Made by a program: the position numbers and the translations under genes. Positions 1 through 9,462 of a stretch of DNA of 64,000 bases are shown in pieces; within the stretch, counting starts at the first letter, position 1, and each line of letters starts with the position of its first letter. The notes beneath the pieces were generated by a model. That model searched no databases. It saw nothing but the letters and a program-made list of their open reading frames with translations, and was not told where the DNA came from. Origin of the DNA: Paraburkholderia saeva. GTDB taxonomy: Bacteria > Pseudomonadota > Gammaproteobacteria > Burkholderiales > Burkholderiaceae. The DNA lies in NCBI RefSeq assembly GCF_907164555.1, contig NZ_CAJQZC010000002.1:124001-188000 (forward strand). The letters run 5' to 3'.

Positions 1-647
1 CACGGCGTGCAGCCGTCGACTTTGGACGCTTCGATCGGATCCTTCGGTAACGCCATGAGGCCGGCAAGCAGAATCACGGCGAACACCGGCGTCGAATTCC
101 ACACCTCCGCCGCGACAAGCGAAGCAAGCGCCGATTGCGCGTCGACCAGAAACGGAATCGTGCTCTTCAACCCGAATACCGTTTGCAGTAGATGATTGAC
201 GACGCCCGTGCTGTCGTTAAGCATGAACTTGAACTGAAAGCCGACCAGCACCGGCGAAAACATCATCGGGAACATCATGATGGTGCGCAGCGCGCGCTGG
301 CCTTTCACAACCTGGTTGAGCAGCAGCGCGATTCCAAGGCCCAGCAGCAGTTCCAGGTTCAGCGCGATTGTCAGGAACAGCACCGTACGCCCGAACGCGG
401 CCCAAAAATCCCCGTTCGCAAACGCGCGCAGATAGTTGCGCAGGCCGACGAGATTCCAGATCGAGTCCGGATCGATGAGCCGGTACGCGGTGAAACTCGT
501 GTAGAGCGAGAACAGCAGCGGCAGCACAACCACGATCGCCACCGAGAAAAACGCCGGCAGCAGAAGCTTGAAAGGCACGCCCAGGCTTTGATTCAGGGCC
601 GACTCAAGACATGGTGCGGCTGGCGAATAGCGGATATTGAATCGCAT
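1..647 (-). CDS. Sugar ABC transporter permease (CUT1, MalF-like), 3' end outside window
   Basis: Inner-membrane permease of a carbohydrate ABC importer. About 215 codons are visible; the C-terminus lies beyond the left edge. Hydrophobic segments occur near residues 23-48 and along the rest of the visible part. It reaches the start of the EAA-type loop (IEASKVDG) that docks to the ATPase. The ATG at 647 opens the frame; no strong ribosome site precedes it, so a start further in is possible. It is the third gene of a minus-strand unit after the ATPase and binding protein, so it probably pairs with a second permease outside the window. The substrate cannot be read from the sequence. Confidence 0.85.
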   Translation of the reverse strand, partial: MRFNIRYSPAAPCLESALNQSLGVPFKLLLPAFFSVAIVVVLPLLFSLYTSFTAYRLIDPDSIWNLVGLRNYLRAFANGDFWAAFGRTVLFLTIALNLELLLGLGIALLLNQVVKGQRALRTIMMFPMMFSPVLVGFQFKFMLNDSTGVVNHLLQTVFGLKSTIPFLVDAQSALASLVAAEVWNSTPVFAVILLAGLMALPKDPIEASKVDGCTP

Positions 648-731
648 ATTGGAGCGCGTATAAGAGCATGTTGGAGCAGGGAAAGCGGACCGACTACATG
701 GCGCGGCACGTCGGCCGCGCCGTGCATGTCA

Positions 732-2054
732 CTAGTTGGAAGCGTCCTGCATGATGTCGGAAACTTTCTTCGCCGCATCGTCAAGCGCCTGCTGGGACGA
801 TTTGTCGCCGATCAGCGCCTTCTGCAGTTCCGGCCACAGCGCATTGGAGATCTCGTCCCATTGCTGGATCCGCGGAGGCGTAAAGGCATCCTGCCGGGCC
901 GCGGTGCTGAACACCGACATGGCGTGCGCCATATACGTGTCCTGTTTCGCCTCGAACTCCTTCACGACCGCTTGCTGCGCGTCGGTGCGCGACGGAATCG
1001 ACCCGAGCCGCGCCTCCACCATCTGCGAATCGAAGCTGGTCAGGAACTGGACGAAGCTCGCCGCGACTTCCGGACGGTCACAGGTCTTCGTGATCGAGAA
1101 GCTATGCGAGCCTGACCAGCCCGGGCGCTTGCTGGCCATGCCGAGCGGCGCGGGCACCACGCCGACCTTGCCGGCCAGTTTCGAGGTCTTCGGATCGTTG
1201 TAGAACGAAGCGAAGCCTGGCCAGTCGAGGTCCAGCGCAACTTTGCCTGCAGCGAAATTGTTGCCGAGATCGTCCCAGACGTAGCTCGGCACGCCCTTGG
1301 GTACGGCTCCGGCCTTGTACAGATCCACGAACCAGTTCAGCGTCTTGACGCCGATAGGCGAGTTGAATGCCGGCTGGTTTTTTCCGTCCAGCAACTGCCC
1401 GCCATTGGCGACCAGCAGCGAGTAGAACGTGCCGGTGATCGCTTCGTCCTTGCCGGGGAATTGCGTGCCGTAAAAGTTCGGCGCTTTGGTGAAGAACTTC
1501 GCCTGTTGCGTGAATTCGGCGTAGTTCTTCGGCGGCGCGAGCGGCGCTCCGAACTGCTTCTGATAGGCGCTCTGGTTGGCAGGGTCGTCGTAGGCCGTCT
1601 TGTTGTAATAGAGCGCCTCGATGTCGACCGAGCGCGGGATCTGCACCAGATGTCCCTTAATCTCCGACTGCTTGAGCAGGCTCGGCGAGAACGCGGCCAG
1701 GTAACTGGCCGGGAACAGGCTCTTCAGATCACGGAAAATCGGATACTGTGCCGAGAAATTCGTGTGGTTGGACGACACGCAATAGTCGACGTGACCGGAG
1801 GCGATGTCCTGTTTCAGTTCGCGATCGAGTTCGAAATGGCTCTTGCGGGAGATTATCTCGACTTTCGCGCCCGTCTGTTTTTCCCACTGCGGGATCCGCG
1901 TATAGAGCGCCTCGTACTGCACGCCGCCGATCAGCTTGACCCGCAGCGTATAGCCTTTGTATTCGCCGTCAGCATGCGCGAGACCCGACGCGACAACACT
2001 CGCGAGTGCGAATATCGAAGCTGCGAGCCTGAACGTAGTTTTATAACGCATCAT
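732..2054 (-). CDS. Extracellular sugar-binding protein (CUT1 family)
   Basis: Periplasmic solute-binding protein of the ABC importer whose permease follows and whose ATPase precedes it. About 440 residues, the usual size for family 1 binding proteins. The N-terminus is a signal peptide (MMRYK, then a hydrophobic stretch ending SGLAHA). The mature part has the bilobed-domain pattern of MalE-like proteins, including a WPGF-type segment and FVQFLTSF. A GAGGAG ribosome site lies just before two adjacent ATG codons (2054 and 2051); an in-frame ATG at 2069 lies upstream of that site and is less likely. The ligand is not recognisable. Confidence 0.88.
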   Translation of the reverse strand: MMRYKTTFRLAASIFALASVVASGLAHADGEYKGYTLRVKLIGGVQYEALYTRIPQWEKQTGAKVEIISRKSHFELDRELKQDIASGHVDYCVSSNHTNFSAQYPIFRDLKSLFPASYLAAFSPSLLKQSEIKGHLVQIPRSVDIEALYYNKTAYDDPANQSAYQKQFGAPLAPPKNYAEFTQQAKFFTKAPNFYGTQFPGKDEAITGTFYSLLVANGGQLLDGKNQPAFNSPIGVKTLNWFVDLYKAGAVPKGVPSYVWDDLGNNFAAGKVALDLDWPGFASFYNDPKTSKLAGKVGVVPAPLGMASKRPGWSGSHSFSITKTCDRPEVAASFVQFLTSFDSQMVEARLGSIPSRTDAQQAVVKEFEAKQDTYMAHAMSVFSTAARQDAFTPPRIQQWDEISNALWPELQKALIGDKSSQQALDDAAKKVSDIMQDASN

Positions 2055-2149
2055 TGTCTCCTCTTCCATGGGTTCCGCCGTGGACCGCGCGGCTTGCCGG
2101 CGGCAACTGTGTCACGCGAGCCCCGCGACGGTCTGGCTCGCAATCCTGT

Positions 2150-3214
2150 CTAGCGCAGCCGCCGCCCGCTGGCGGTGTCGAACACGAGTACCCTGGCCGG
2201 GTCCGCCCGCAGCGCAATGGCGGTGCCGGCACGCACATCGGTACGGCCGGTCAGCATCACGCAACAGTTCTGGCCCGCGACCGTGCCGAACAGTTCGGTC
2301 GCCGCACCGGTCGGCTCGACCACTTCGAGTGCGAACGGCATGCCGTCCGCGCCGGCAAGACCCAGATGCTCGGGACGAACGCCGTACGTGACCTGCTGTC
2401 CGTGCGTTGCGTTGACGAGCGGCGCCGGCAGCGCAAGGTCGCCGATGCGCACGCATGCGCCATCCCCTTGCCGTTCGTAAGTGCCCGCAAAGAAGTTCAT
2501 CGCCGGCGAGCCGATGAAGCCCGCTACGAAGAGATTGTCGGGATCGTCGTATAGCGCGAGCGGTGTGCCGATCTGTTCGATCACGCCTCCGTTGAGCACG
2601 ACGATGCGGTCTGCCATCGTCATCGCCTCGATCTGGTCGTGCGTCACGTAAACGGTGGTGGCACGCAGGCGCTGGTGCAGCGCCTTGATTTCCGCGCGCA
2701 TCTGCACGCGAAGCCTCGCATCGAGATTCGAGAGCGGCTCGTCGAACAGGAACACCTTCGGATCGCGCACGATCGCGCGGCCCATCGCCACGCGCTGCCG
2801 CTGGCCGCCCGACAGATGGCGTGGATGACGATCCAGCAGATCCTGCAGACCCAGCATCGTCGCTGCCTTTTGCGCTCGCGACACAATCTCCTGCGGGTCG
2901 CGATTGCGCAGCTTGAGCGCGAACGTCAGGTTTTCGAGCACCGTCATGTGCGGATAGAGCGCGTAGTTCTGGAAAACCATCGCGATATCGCGATCGCGCG
3001 GTGGCCGCGCATTGACGATCTCGCCGTCGATCACGATGCGCCCGTGGCTGACGCTTTCGAGGCCCGCCAGCGCGCGCAGCAGCGTGGACTTCCCGCATCC
3101 GCTCGGCCCGACCAGGACGAGAAACTCTCCGTCCGGAACCTGCAGGTCGATCTGCTTCAACACTTCCTGGTCACCAAACGACTTTCTGACCTGCTCGAAT
3201 GCTACGGCTGCCAT
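2150..3214 (-). CDS. Sugar ABC transporter ATP-binding protein (UgpC/MalK type)
   Basis: ATPase subunit, about 354 residues. It has Walker A (GPSGCGKST), the ABC signature LSGGQRQR, Walker B ([13 protein letters not shown]) and the switch His in YVTHDQ. The C-terminal third is the TOBE/OB regulatory region typical of MalK/UgpC proteins. The start at 3214 is set by AAGGAGG a few bases upstream; an in-frame ATG at 3280 has no such site. It is the first gene of the unit (ATPase, binding protein, permease) and diverges from an IclR regulator, which probably controls it. Confidence 0.92.
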   Translation of the reverse strand: MAAVAFEQVRKSFGDQEVLKQIDLQVPDGEFLVLVGPSGCGKSTLLRALAGLESVSHGRIVIDGEIVNARPPRDRDIAMVFQNYALYPHMTVLENLTFALKLRNRDPQEIVSRAQKAATMLGLQDLLDRHPRHLSGGQRQRVAMGRAIVRDPKVFLFDEPLSNLDARLRVQMRAEIKALHQRLRATTVYVTHDQIEAMTMADRIVVLNGGVIEQIGTPLALYDDPDNLFVAGFIGSPAMNFFAGTYERQGDGACVRIGDLALPAPLVNATHGQQVTYGVRPEHLGLAGADGMPFALEVVEPTGAATELFGTVAGQNCCVMLTGRTDVRAGTAIALRADPARVLVFDTASGRRLR

Positions 3215-3296
3215 CCGCCCTCCTTCCGCGTTATTCAGTAACCGGCCGTTGAGCGCTACTGGCCACTCTCGCCGTACCATCGTTTAAATTGTATAT

Positions 3297-3308
3297 ATGA
3301 AATTTCAT
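3297..3308. promoter_or_regulatory. Candidate IclR-type operator
   Basis: A perfect 12-bp palindrome, ATGAAATTTCAT, lies in an AT-rich patch between the divergent ABC operon and the IclR gene. IclR-family proteins bind short palindromes of this kind. Its role as operator is inferred from position and symmetry only. Confidence 0.4.
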
Positions 3309-3441
3309 TTTATGTATGAAAACTTGGTAGGTGTTTTCCCCGTTCGTCGAATGGGCTGTTTCACGCTCACACGACCTTCGGCCGCCCTACAATCCGTCTG
3401 GTTACCATGTGCGCCATTCATCTGCGATTTCAGGAGGAAAC

Positions 3442-4248
3442 TTGAACGCCAACGCACCGCGCTATTCGGCACCTGCACTGGAAAAAGGGCTGGACATCAT
3501 CGAACTGCTGGCGGATCACGCGCCGGGTTTGTCTCTTGCGGAACTCGCAAAAGAGCTCGGCCGCACCACCGCCGAAATATTCCGGATGGTCGTGACGCTG
3601 GAAACGCGCGGCTATCTCTGCACCATCGGCGACCGGTATGTTCTGTCGCTGCTGCTCTTCCAGCTGGCGCACCGGCATCAGCCCGTGCGCTCACTCGTAT
3701 CGAGCGCGTTGCCGCTGATGACACAACTCGCCAGGGATGCCTGCCAGTCGTTTCATCTGTGCGTGTATCAGAAGGGACGTGTCCTGATCGTCGCGGGCGT
3801 CGAAAGTCCGGAGCGCTGGGGCTTTGCGTTGAAGGTCGGCACGTTGATCGGGCTGACGGATACCGCGTCGGGACAGGTACTGCTCGCCTTCCAGGAAGAG
3901 CCCCAACGCGGCGAAATGCTGGAACTGCATATCCCCGTGGACGGCGAACGGGCCGTCGAGTCGCAGCAGCTGGCGAAGGACCTCGCGCAGATCCGCAGAC
4001 ACGGTAATGCCCGCATGTCCAGCCGCCAGGTCAAGGGAGTGAGGAATCTGGCCTATCCGGTGTTCGGCCAGGACGGTCATGCCATTGCGGCACTGACTAC
4101 GCCGTATATAGAGCGCATCGACGATGCCCCTGTGCCAACCTTGGCCGAAGTCGGCGAGATGATGAAAAAGGCAGCAGACACGCTCACTTCATTGATGGGC
4201 TTCAACGTTTATTGGGACACAGCCTCGGGGCCCATGGCGAACCGATAG
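3442..4248 (+). CDS. IclR family transcriptional regulator
   Basis: DNA-binding regulator of about 268 residues: an N-terminal winged helix (about residues 8-70, YSAPALEKGLDIIELL onwards, the standard IclR opening) and a C-terminal ligand-binding domain. The start is probably TTG at 3442, because AGGAGGAAAC lies directly before it and the family's usual N-terminus begins there. An in-frame ATG at 3331 would add a tail in low-coding sequence. It is divergent from the CUT1 sugar transporter, so that operon is its likely target. Confidence 0.88.
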   Translation: MNANAPRYSAPALEKGLDIIELLADHAPGLSLAELAKELGRTTAEIFRMVVTLETRGYLCTIGDRYVLSLLLFQLAHRHQPVRSLVSSALPLMTQLARDACQSFHLCVYQKGRVLIVAGVESPERWGFALKVGTLIGLTDTASGQVLLAFQEEPQRGEMLELHIPVDGERAVESQQLAKDLAQIRRHGNARMSSRQVKGVRNLAYPVFGQDGHAIAALTTPYIERIDDAPVPTLAEVGEMMKKAADTLTSLMGFNVYWDTASGPMANR

Positions 4249-4394
4249 GCTTCGCTGTAAGTCGCCCGACACTCGCCTCAAAACGGGTGAGCGGGCACGT
4301 AACAAGGTTGGAAGACCGGAACCCCACACAAACCTGCGAGCCTTTCGACTCCGTCGCCGCGGCCCGTCCCTAAACGTGCGGATGCAGGGCATAC

Positions 4395-4430
4395 AAAAAA
4401 CCCCAACGCGCCTTAAGACGCATTGGGGTT
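4395..4430 (-). terminator. Rho-independent terminator of the gts-like operon
   Basis: Arms at 4399-4406 and 4423-4430 (AACCCCAA/TTGGGGTT), with extra pairing inside. On the minus strand the stem is followed by TTTTTT (4395-4400). It lies about 50 bp after the ATPase stop at 4479. The stretch 4249-4394 between it and the IclR gene shows nothing else clear. Confidence 0.75.
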
Positions 4431-4478
4431 ACTCGCACTTCTCGCAAAACTTCTAGAAGCAGCGACCGCCAGAAAAAA

Positions 4479-5597
4479 TCAGGCAATCCGCTCTTCATTC
4501 GACGGATCGAACAACACAGCCTTCGACACATCAAACAGCAACGTCGTATTAGCCAGCGGCTGCGGGTTCGATGCCGGGTGAACGCGGCTAACAATACGCT
4601 TGCCATTCACCTGCGCGAACACCAGAGTATCCGGCCCCGTCGGCTCAATCACGTCGACCTTTACTTCGACAGGCTGCAGCTTGCCGCCTTCGACGTTATG
4701 CGCGCTACGCGCATCGGTAATACGCTCAGGACGCAGCCCCAGAATCACTTCGCGCCCAACGTGCGACTTCACCTGACCCGATTCGAACGGCAGATTCAAC
4801 ACGCTGCGCGTCACACCCGTATCCAGCTCGATACCCACACCCGCGCCCGCTTCAACCAGTTTGCCCTGAATGAAGTTCATCGGCGGCGCGCCGATAAAGC
4901 CGGCAACAAACAGATTCGAAGGCGAATCATAAATTTCCTGCGGCGCGCCGAACTGCTGCACGACACCATCCTTCATGACAGCAATCCGGTCGCCCAGCGT
5001 CATCGCTTCGATCTGGTCGTGTGTCACATAAACGATCGTCGTGCCCAGACGTTGATGCAGCAGCTTGATTTCCGAACGCATCTCGATACGCAGCTTCGCA
5101 TCCAGATTCGACAGCGGTTCGTCAAACAGGAACATCACCGGATCACGCGCCAGCGCACGACCCATCGCCACACGTTGACGCTGGCCGCCCGACAGTTGCC
5201 CCGGCTTGCGATCCAGCAAATGCGTGATCTGCAGCGTGTTCGCCACGCGCTCGACGATCTGCGTCTGCTCAGCCTTCGGCACCTTGCGGATGTTCAGGCC
5301 GAACGAAATGTTCTCGCGCACCGTCATCGACGGATACAGCGCATACGACTGGAACACCATCGCGATATCGCGATCTTTCGGCGACAGGTTGTTCACCGTC
5401 TTGCCGTCGATCTGGATCTCGCCCTTCGTCACGGTCTCGAGGCCGGCGATCATGTTGAGCAGCGTCGACTTCCCGCAACCCGAGCCGCCCACCAGAATCA
5501 GGAACTGGCCGTCTTCGATGTCGATGTTGACACCCTTCAGGACCGGCACCCCGTTCGGGTAGGTCTTGTACACGTCACGGATGGAAAGGCTTGCCAT
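4479..5597 (-). CDS. gtsD: Glucose/mannose-type ABC transporter ATP-binding protein
   Basis: ATPase of the CUT1 importer encoded by the three genes upstream; 372 residues. Walker A GGSGCGKST, signature LSGGQRQR, Walker [14 protein letters not shown] and the H-loop YVTHDQ are intact, followed by a MalK-like TOBE region. A good ribosome site (AGAGGAA) precedes the ATG. It is the last gene of the unit, about 130 bp after the second permease, and is followed by a terminator. The glucose assignment rests on the adjacent zwf-pgl-glk genes, as in pseudomonad gts loci, not on the protein itself. Confidence 0.88.
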   Translation of the reverse strand: MASLSIRDVYKTYPNGVPVLKGVNIDIEDGQFLILVGGSGCGKSTLLNMIAGLETVTKGEIQIDGKTVNNLSPKDRDIAMVFQSYALYPSMTVRENISFGLNIRKVPKAEQTQIVERVANTLQITHLLDRKPGQLSGGQRQRVAMGRALARDPVMFLFDEPLSNLDAKLRIEMRSEIKLLHQRLGTTIVYVTHDQIEAMTLGDRIAVMKDGVVQQFGAPQEIYDSPSNLFVAGFIGAPPMNFIQGKLVEAGAGVGIELDTGVTRSVLNLPFESGQVKSHVGREVILGLRPERITDARSAHNVEGGKLQPVEVKVDVIEPTGPDTLVFAQVNGKRIVSRVHPASNPQPLANTTLLFDVSKAVLFDPSNEERIA

Positions 5598-5725
5598 GCT
5601 GTGATTCCTCTAGTCTCTGTACTGCTTTCTTTGCGCCCTCGCCGGCCAGCCGGCAAGCACGCCTTGTTCAGGGCCACCAGCGCCACACTTCGCGCGCCGG
5701 CAGCATGTATGGGATCGGCTCTCGA

Positions 5726-6583
5726 TCAGCCCTTCACCGCGCCTGCCGTCAAACCACGCACAAAATAGCGGCCCGCGATGATGTAGACGAGCAACGTCGG
5801 CAGCGCCGCGATAATCGCGCCCGCCATATCGACGTTGTATTCCTTCACACCCGTCGACGTATTCACGAGATTGTTCAGCGCCACCGTGATCGGCATCGAA
5901 TCGACACCGGAGAACACGATACCGAACAGGAAGTCATTCCAGATCTGCGTGAACTGCCAGATCAGGCAGACCATGAAAATCGGCAGCGAAACCGGCAGCA
6001 GGATCTTCGTGAAAATCGTGAAGAAACCCGCACCGTCAATCCGCGCCGCCTTCACGAGTTCAGCCGGAATGCTGACGTAGAAGTTGCGGAAGAACATCGT
6101 CGTGAACGCGATACCGTAGATCACGTGAACCAGCACAAGACCGCTCGTCGTGTTCGACAGGCCAAGAAAGCCTTCGAAACGTGCCATCGGCAGCAGGATC
6201 GCCTGGAACGGAATGAAACAGCCGACCAGCAACATCGTGAAAATCGGATCCGCGCCACGGAAGCGCCAGTGCGTCAGCACATACCCGTTGAACGCGCCGA
6301 TGATCGACGAGATCAGCACGGCCGGAATCACCATGCGCACGGAGTTCATGAAGAACGGTTCCATGCCGTCGCATCGCACACCCGTGCACGCGCCGCTCCA
6401 CGCCTTCACCCACGGATCGACCGTCCAGTGTGTCGGCGGCGTAAGCAGGTTGCCGGTGCGCAGCTGGTCGATGTCCTTGAACGACGTCGACAGCATCACG
6501 TACAGCGGGAACAGGAAATACAGGGCAAACAGAATCAGCGCCGCGTAAATGACGGCACGGCTGATCGTCATCTTAGGCTGCAT
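5726..6583 (-). CDS. gtsC: Sugar ABC transporter permease (MalG-like)
   Basis: Second inner-membrane permease of the importer, 285 residues with six hydrophobic segments. The EAA loop is readable (ELVKAARIDGAGFFTIF), the contact point for the ATPase. A GAGGAGC ribosome site precedes the ATG, which lies inside the 3' end of the preceding permease gene (11-bp overlap), implying translational coupling. The gene name follows the arrangement of Pseudomonas gts operons. Confidence 0.88.
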   Translation of the reverse strand: MQPKMTISRAVIYAALILFALYFLFPLYVMLSTSFKDIDQLRTGNLLTPPTHWTVDPWVKAWSGACTGVRCDGMEPFFMNSVRMVIPAVLISSIIGAFNGYVLTHWRFRGADPIFTMLLVGCFIPFQAILLPMARFEGFLGLSNTTSGLVLVHVIYGIAFTTMFFRNFYVSIPAELVKAARIDGAGFFTIFTKILLPVSLPIFMVCLIWQFTQIWNDFLFGIVFSGVDSMPITVALNNLVNTSTGVKEYNVDMAGAIIAALPTLLVYIIAGRYFVRGLTAGAVKG

Positions 6584-7514
6584 TGCGCGTGCTCCTCGAT
6601 TCCAGATACATCAGCGGCACGAGCACGGCCACGACGGTCGCGAGCATCATCATCGACGATGCAGCGCCGACGCCCAGTTGCCCGCGATTGAACGAAAACG
6701 TGTACATGAAAATAGCCGGCAACGACGAAGACGTACCCGGACCACCCGCAGTCAACGCGACAACCAGGTCGAACGTCTTGATCGTGATGTGGCAAAGAAT
6801 CAGCAACACCGAGAAAAACACCGGACGCATGCTCGGAATCACGATCTTGCGGTAGATGGTCGGCAGGCCCGCGCCGTCCATCTGCGCAGCCTTGAAGATT
6901 TCGCCGTCAACACCGCGCAAACCGGCGAGGAACAGCGCCATCACGAAACCGGTGGACTGCCACACGGCCGCCACCACGACGCAGAAGATCGCCTTGTCAG
7001 GGTCGCCCAGCCAGCTAAACGAGAAGCTCGTCCAGCCCCAGTCGTGGAACACCTTTTCGAGGCCGATGCTCGGCGTCATGATCCATTGCCACGCCGTGCC
7101 GGTCACGATGAACGACAGCGCCATCGGATACAGGAACACGGCGCGCAGCGCACCTTCGTTGCGGATCTGCTGGTCGAGCAGGATGGCGAGGAACAAACCC
7201 AGGCCGATACAGATGCCGATGAACGGAATGCCGAACCAGCCGAGATTGGCGGCCGACGTCCAGAACACGTCGTTATCGAACAGCTCACGGTAACGGTCGA
7301 GACCGACGAAATCGTAGCGTGGCATCAGTCGCGAATTGGACAGCGACAGATAACCGGTAATCAGGATAAAACCGTAGACGAACACAAGGCTGATCAGGAC
7401 GCTGGGTGCGAGCACCAGCTTCGGGATATAGCGATCGGCCAGCGCCGCCATGGGCGACGTGCGGCGGGTGACGGAAGCCGTCTTTTTCCCGTTTCCGCTG
7501 ATAGAAGCAGTCAC
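6573..7514 (-). CDS. gtsB: Sugar ABC transporter permease (MalF-like)
   Basis: First permease of the importer, 313 residues. The membrane region begins near residue 33 after a short cytoplasmic tail. The EAA loop (EIFKAAQMDGAGLPTIY) is intact. The start is GTG at 7514, supported by CAGGAG upstream. It is separated from the binding-protein gene by 185 bp holding a strong hairpin, and it overlaps the next permease by 11 bp. Confidence 0.87.
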   Translation of the reverse strand: MTASISGNGKKTASVTRRTSPMAALADRYIPKLVLAPSVLISLVFVYGFILITGYLSLSNSRLMPRYDFVGLDRYRELFDNDVFWTSAANLGWFGIPFIGICIGLGLFLAILLDQQIRNEGALRAVFLYPMALSFIVTGTAWQWIMTPSIGLEKVFHDWGWTSFSFSWLGDPDKAIFCVVVAAVWQSTGFVMALFLAGLRGVDGEIFKAAQMDGAGLPTIYRKIVIPSMRPVFFSVLLILCHITIKTFDLVVALTAGGPGTSSSLPAIFMYTFSFNRGQLGVGAASSMMMLATVVAVLVPLMYLESRSTRNAA

Positions 7515-7659
7515 TACTCGACTCCTGCTGAAACGATGCCGCCGGTGAGCTCACGCATGAAACGCGCGATGCGGGCAGGCAAAGGTGTGACTCTCGGTGA
7601 AGCACTCAAGGCACTCGAACAACGTGCTGCGATGCTGCTGAAAGAACCTGCTCGAAGCA

Positions 7660-7687
7660 CCCGGCGCCTGCGTGGACAGGCGCCGGG
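7660..7687 (-). promoter_or_regulatory. Intercistronic hairpin after the binding-protein gene
   Basis: Perfect inverted repeat: CCCGGCGCCTG (7660-7670), a 6-nt loop, CAGGCGCCGGG (7677-7687). No T-run follows on either strand, so it is not a classic terminator. Such hairpins between a binding-protein gene and its permeases often protect the upstream mRNA and keep binding protein in excess; that role is inferred. Confidence 0.6.
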
Positions 7688-7699
7688 CACATCACTTCA

Positions 7700-8947
7700 T
7701 TACTTCGTCTTCGCTGCCTTCGCGAGCGCTGCAACGGCGCTCTTCGAATCCTGCTGCGAGTTCATGAACTTCGTCACGACGTCCGAGATCGCGCCTGCAG
7801 CTGCGTCCGGTTGAGCCATGCCGTGTGCCAGCGAAGGCACATAGCCGCCCGACTTGATCGCAACCTGTTCATCCGCGTACGACTTCTTCGCGCAGTCGTC
7901 GAACTTGTCCATCGAAACGCCCAGACGAACCGGGATCGAGCCCTTGTTCAGGCTGAACTGTTCCTGGAAGTCCGGCGACATGATCGTCTTCGCGAGTGCG
8001 AGCTGACCCGGCGTTGCCGACTTCTGGCCCTTCTGCTGGAAGAACACGAACGAGTCGACGTTGAACGTGTACGACTTTTCCGTACCCGGCACAGCGGCGC
8101 AGACGTAGTCCGTGCCCGACTTCTTGCCGGCGTTGGCGAATTCGCCCTTCGCCCAGTCGCCCATGAACTGCATGCCGGCCTTGCCGTTGATGACCATCGC
8201 CGTTGCCAGGTTCCAGTCACGGCCCGTGCGGCCCGCGTCGAAGTAACCCTGGATCTTGCGAACCGTGTCGAACACGCCAACCATCTGATCCGACGTCAGC
8301 GTCTTCTCGTCGAGGTCCACCAGCGCCTTCTTGTAGAAGCCCGCGCCTTGCGACAGCACGACGTCTTCCCACAGCGTCAGGTCCTGCCACGGCTGGCCAC
8401 CCATCGCGATCGGCTGAATGCCCGCGGCCTTCATCTTGTCAGCCAGCGCGAAGAATTCCGGCCACGTGGTCGGCGCCTTGCCGCCTGCCTTGTCCAGCGC
8501 TGCCTTGTTGATGTACAGCCAGTTCACGCGGTGCACCGAGAACGGCGCAGCAACGTAGTGGCCGTCAGCGTGCATGATCTTGTCGATTTCCGGCGGCAGG
8601 TTCTTCTTCCAGTCGCCAGCGGCTGCGTCGATCGGTACCAGCACGCCTTGAGCGGCCCAGTCCTGGATCAGCGGGCCCTTGATCTGGGCTGCGCTCGGCG
8701 CGTTACCCGAGATCACCTGCGTCTTGAGTGCCGTCATGGCAGCCGCACCCGCGCCGCCAGCAACCGCGAAGTCCTTCCACGTGTAACCCTGCTTCGTCAT
8801 GTCGTCCTTGAGGACGCCGACGGCTTTCGATTCGCCGCCCGAAGTCCACCAGTGCAGCACTTCGACCGACTCGGCCGCCTGAGCTGCCGACACGCCACAC
8901 ATCAGACCTGCGGCGCACAGAGCGCCCATGATCGCGCGAAATTTCAT
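7700..8947 (-). CDS. gtsA: Periplasmic sugar-binding protein, glucose/mannose type
   Basis: Extracellular binding protein, 415 residues, with a clear signal peptide (MKFRAIMGALCAAGLMCG, cleavage likely after AQA). The mature N-terminus ESVEVLHWWTSGGE is characteristic of GtsA-like glucose-binding proteins and related CUT1 family 1 proteins. GGAGATAAGC gives a good ribosome site. It is the first gene of the transport operon and faces zwf across a 515-bp regulatory gap, which suggests joint control with glucose catabolism. Mannose or another hexose remains possible. Confidence 0.88.
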   Translation of the reverse strand: MKFRAIMGALCAAGLMCGVSAAQAAESVEVLHWWTSGGESKAVGVLKDDMTKQGYTWKDFAVAGGAGAAAMTALKTQVISGNAPSAAQIKGPLIQDWAAQGVLVPIDAAAGDWKKNLPPEIDKIMHADGHYVAAPFSVHRVNWLYINKAALDKAGGKAPTTWPEFFALADKMKAAGIQPIAMGGQPWQDLTLWEDVVLSQGAGFYKKALVDLDEKTLTSDQMVGVFDTVRKIQGYFDAGRTGRDWNLATAMVINGKAGMQFMGDWAKGEFANAGKKSGTDYVCAAVPGTEKSYTFNVDSFVFFQQKGQKSATPGQLALAKTIMSPDFQEQFSLNKGSIPVRLGVSMDKFDDCAKKSYADEQVAIKSGGYVPSLAHGMAQPDAAAGAISDVVTKFMNSQQDSKSAVAALAKAAKTK

Positions 8948-9354
8948 TGCTTATCTCCTCCAGACACCTGAACAAAAAACGAATGCCCCTGCATAAACAG
9001 GGTGCGGTGGTTTGGTCAAACAGGCAAAACAGGGCGGTCGAACGTCGGGCAGCCGATGTGTATGTACATCGCCGGCGCGCCGGAATCCGGCCGCTGGACG
9101 CTCAGAAGATGAGTGGTTCGGGATGCAACTGACTGTCTCCTCTTTTGATTTTTGCCTGCCCGCTGTGGCGCGCTGCAGACTCGAGGGCGGACCGCGCAAG
9201 ACTTCGGACATCCGCTTTTGCAGGCCACCCGGTTACCCAGCCAGCCCGTGCAGAAACGCGATGTCCGTTAGCATGCGAGGACGCTTCGCTCATTCGGGAA
9301 AACGCGCATCTCTCTTGACAGCGCACGCTTTTTTTATCGAATTAGCGTTACCTC

Positions 9355-9382
9355 TTGATTTGGATTGTAGTTAAACTACAAT
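9355..9382 (+). promoter_or_regulatory. zwf promoter (sigma-70 type)
   Basis: TTGATT (9355-9360), a 16-nt spacer, and TACAAT (9377-9382). Transcription would begin near 9390, about 75 nt before the zwf start. The spacer and -10 hexamer are covered by the HexR box, so repressor and polymerase would compete directly. Confidence 0.65.
9365..9381. promoter_or_regulatory. HexR operator
   Basis: TTGTAGTTAAACTACAA is a 17-bp palindrome around a central A; one more pair (A/T) extends it. It fits the known HexR consensus TGTARTwwwAYTACA exactly. HexR releases DNA when it binds 2-keto-3-deoxy-6-phosphogluconate, so the downstream genes should be induced by glucose breakdown. The repressor is encoded two genes downstream. 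Confidence 0.8.
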
Positions 9383-9462
9383 TCAGTGTCAAAAAAAATT
9401 TTATCGGACTACGGTCGCCCTTCCCGCCTCACCGGCGACCCCCAAGACATCGACGGAGACTC

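Larger units (their letters stand above)
8948..9462. promoter_or_regulatory. Divergent control region between gtsA and zwf
   Basis: This 515-bp gap has no gene. Besides the zwf promoter and HexR box listed separately, it holds short inverted repeats that could be binding sites: CGATGT/ACATCG spaced 6 (9054-9071), a 12-bp palindrome CCGGCGCGCCGG (9072-9083), and TTTG/CAAA spaced 2 (9011-9020). A TTGACA hexamer is at 9315-9320 without a clear -10 partner. The gtsA promoter itself could not be placed. Confidence 0.4.

Noticed and set aside
4249..4394. Weak hairpin (GCCCG/CGGGC) after the IclR gene
   Set aside because: The stem is short and interrupted, and no T-run follows; not convincing as a terminator.
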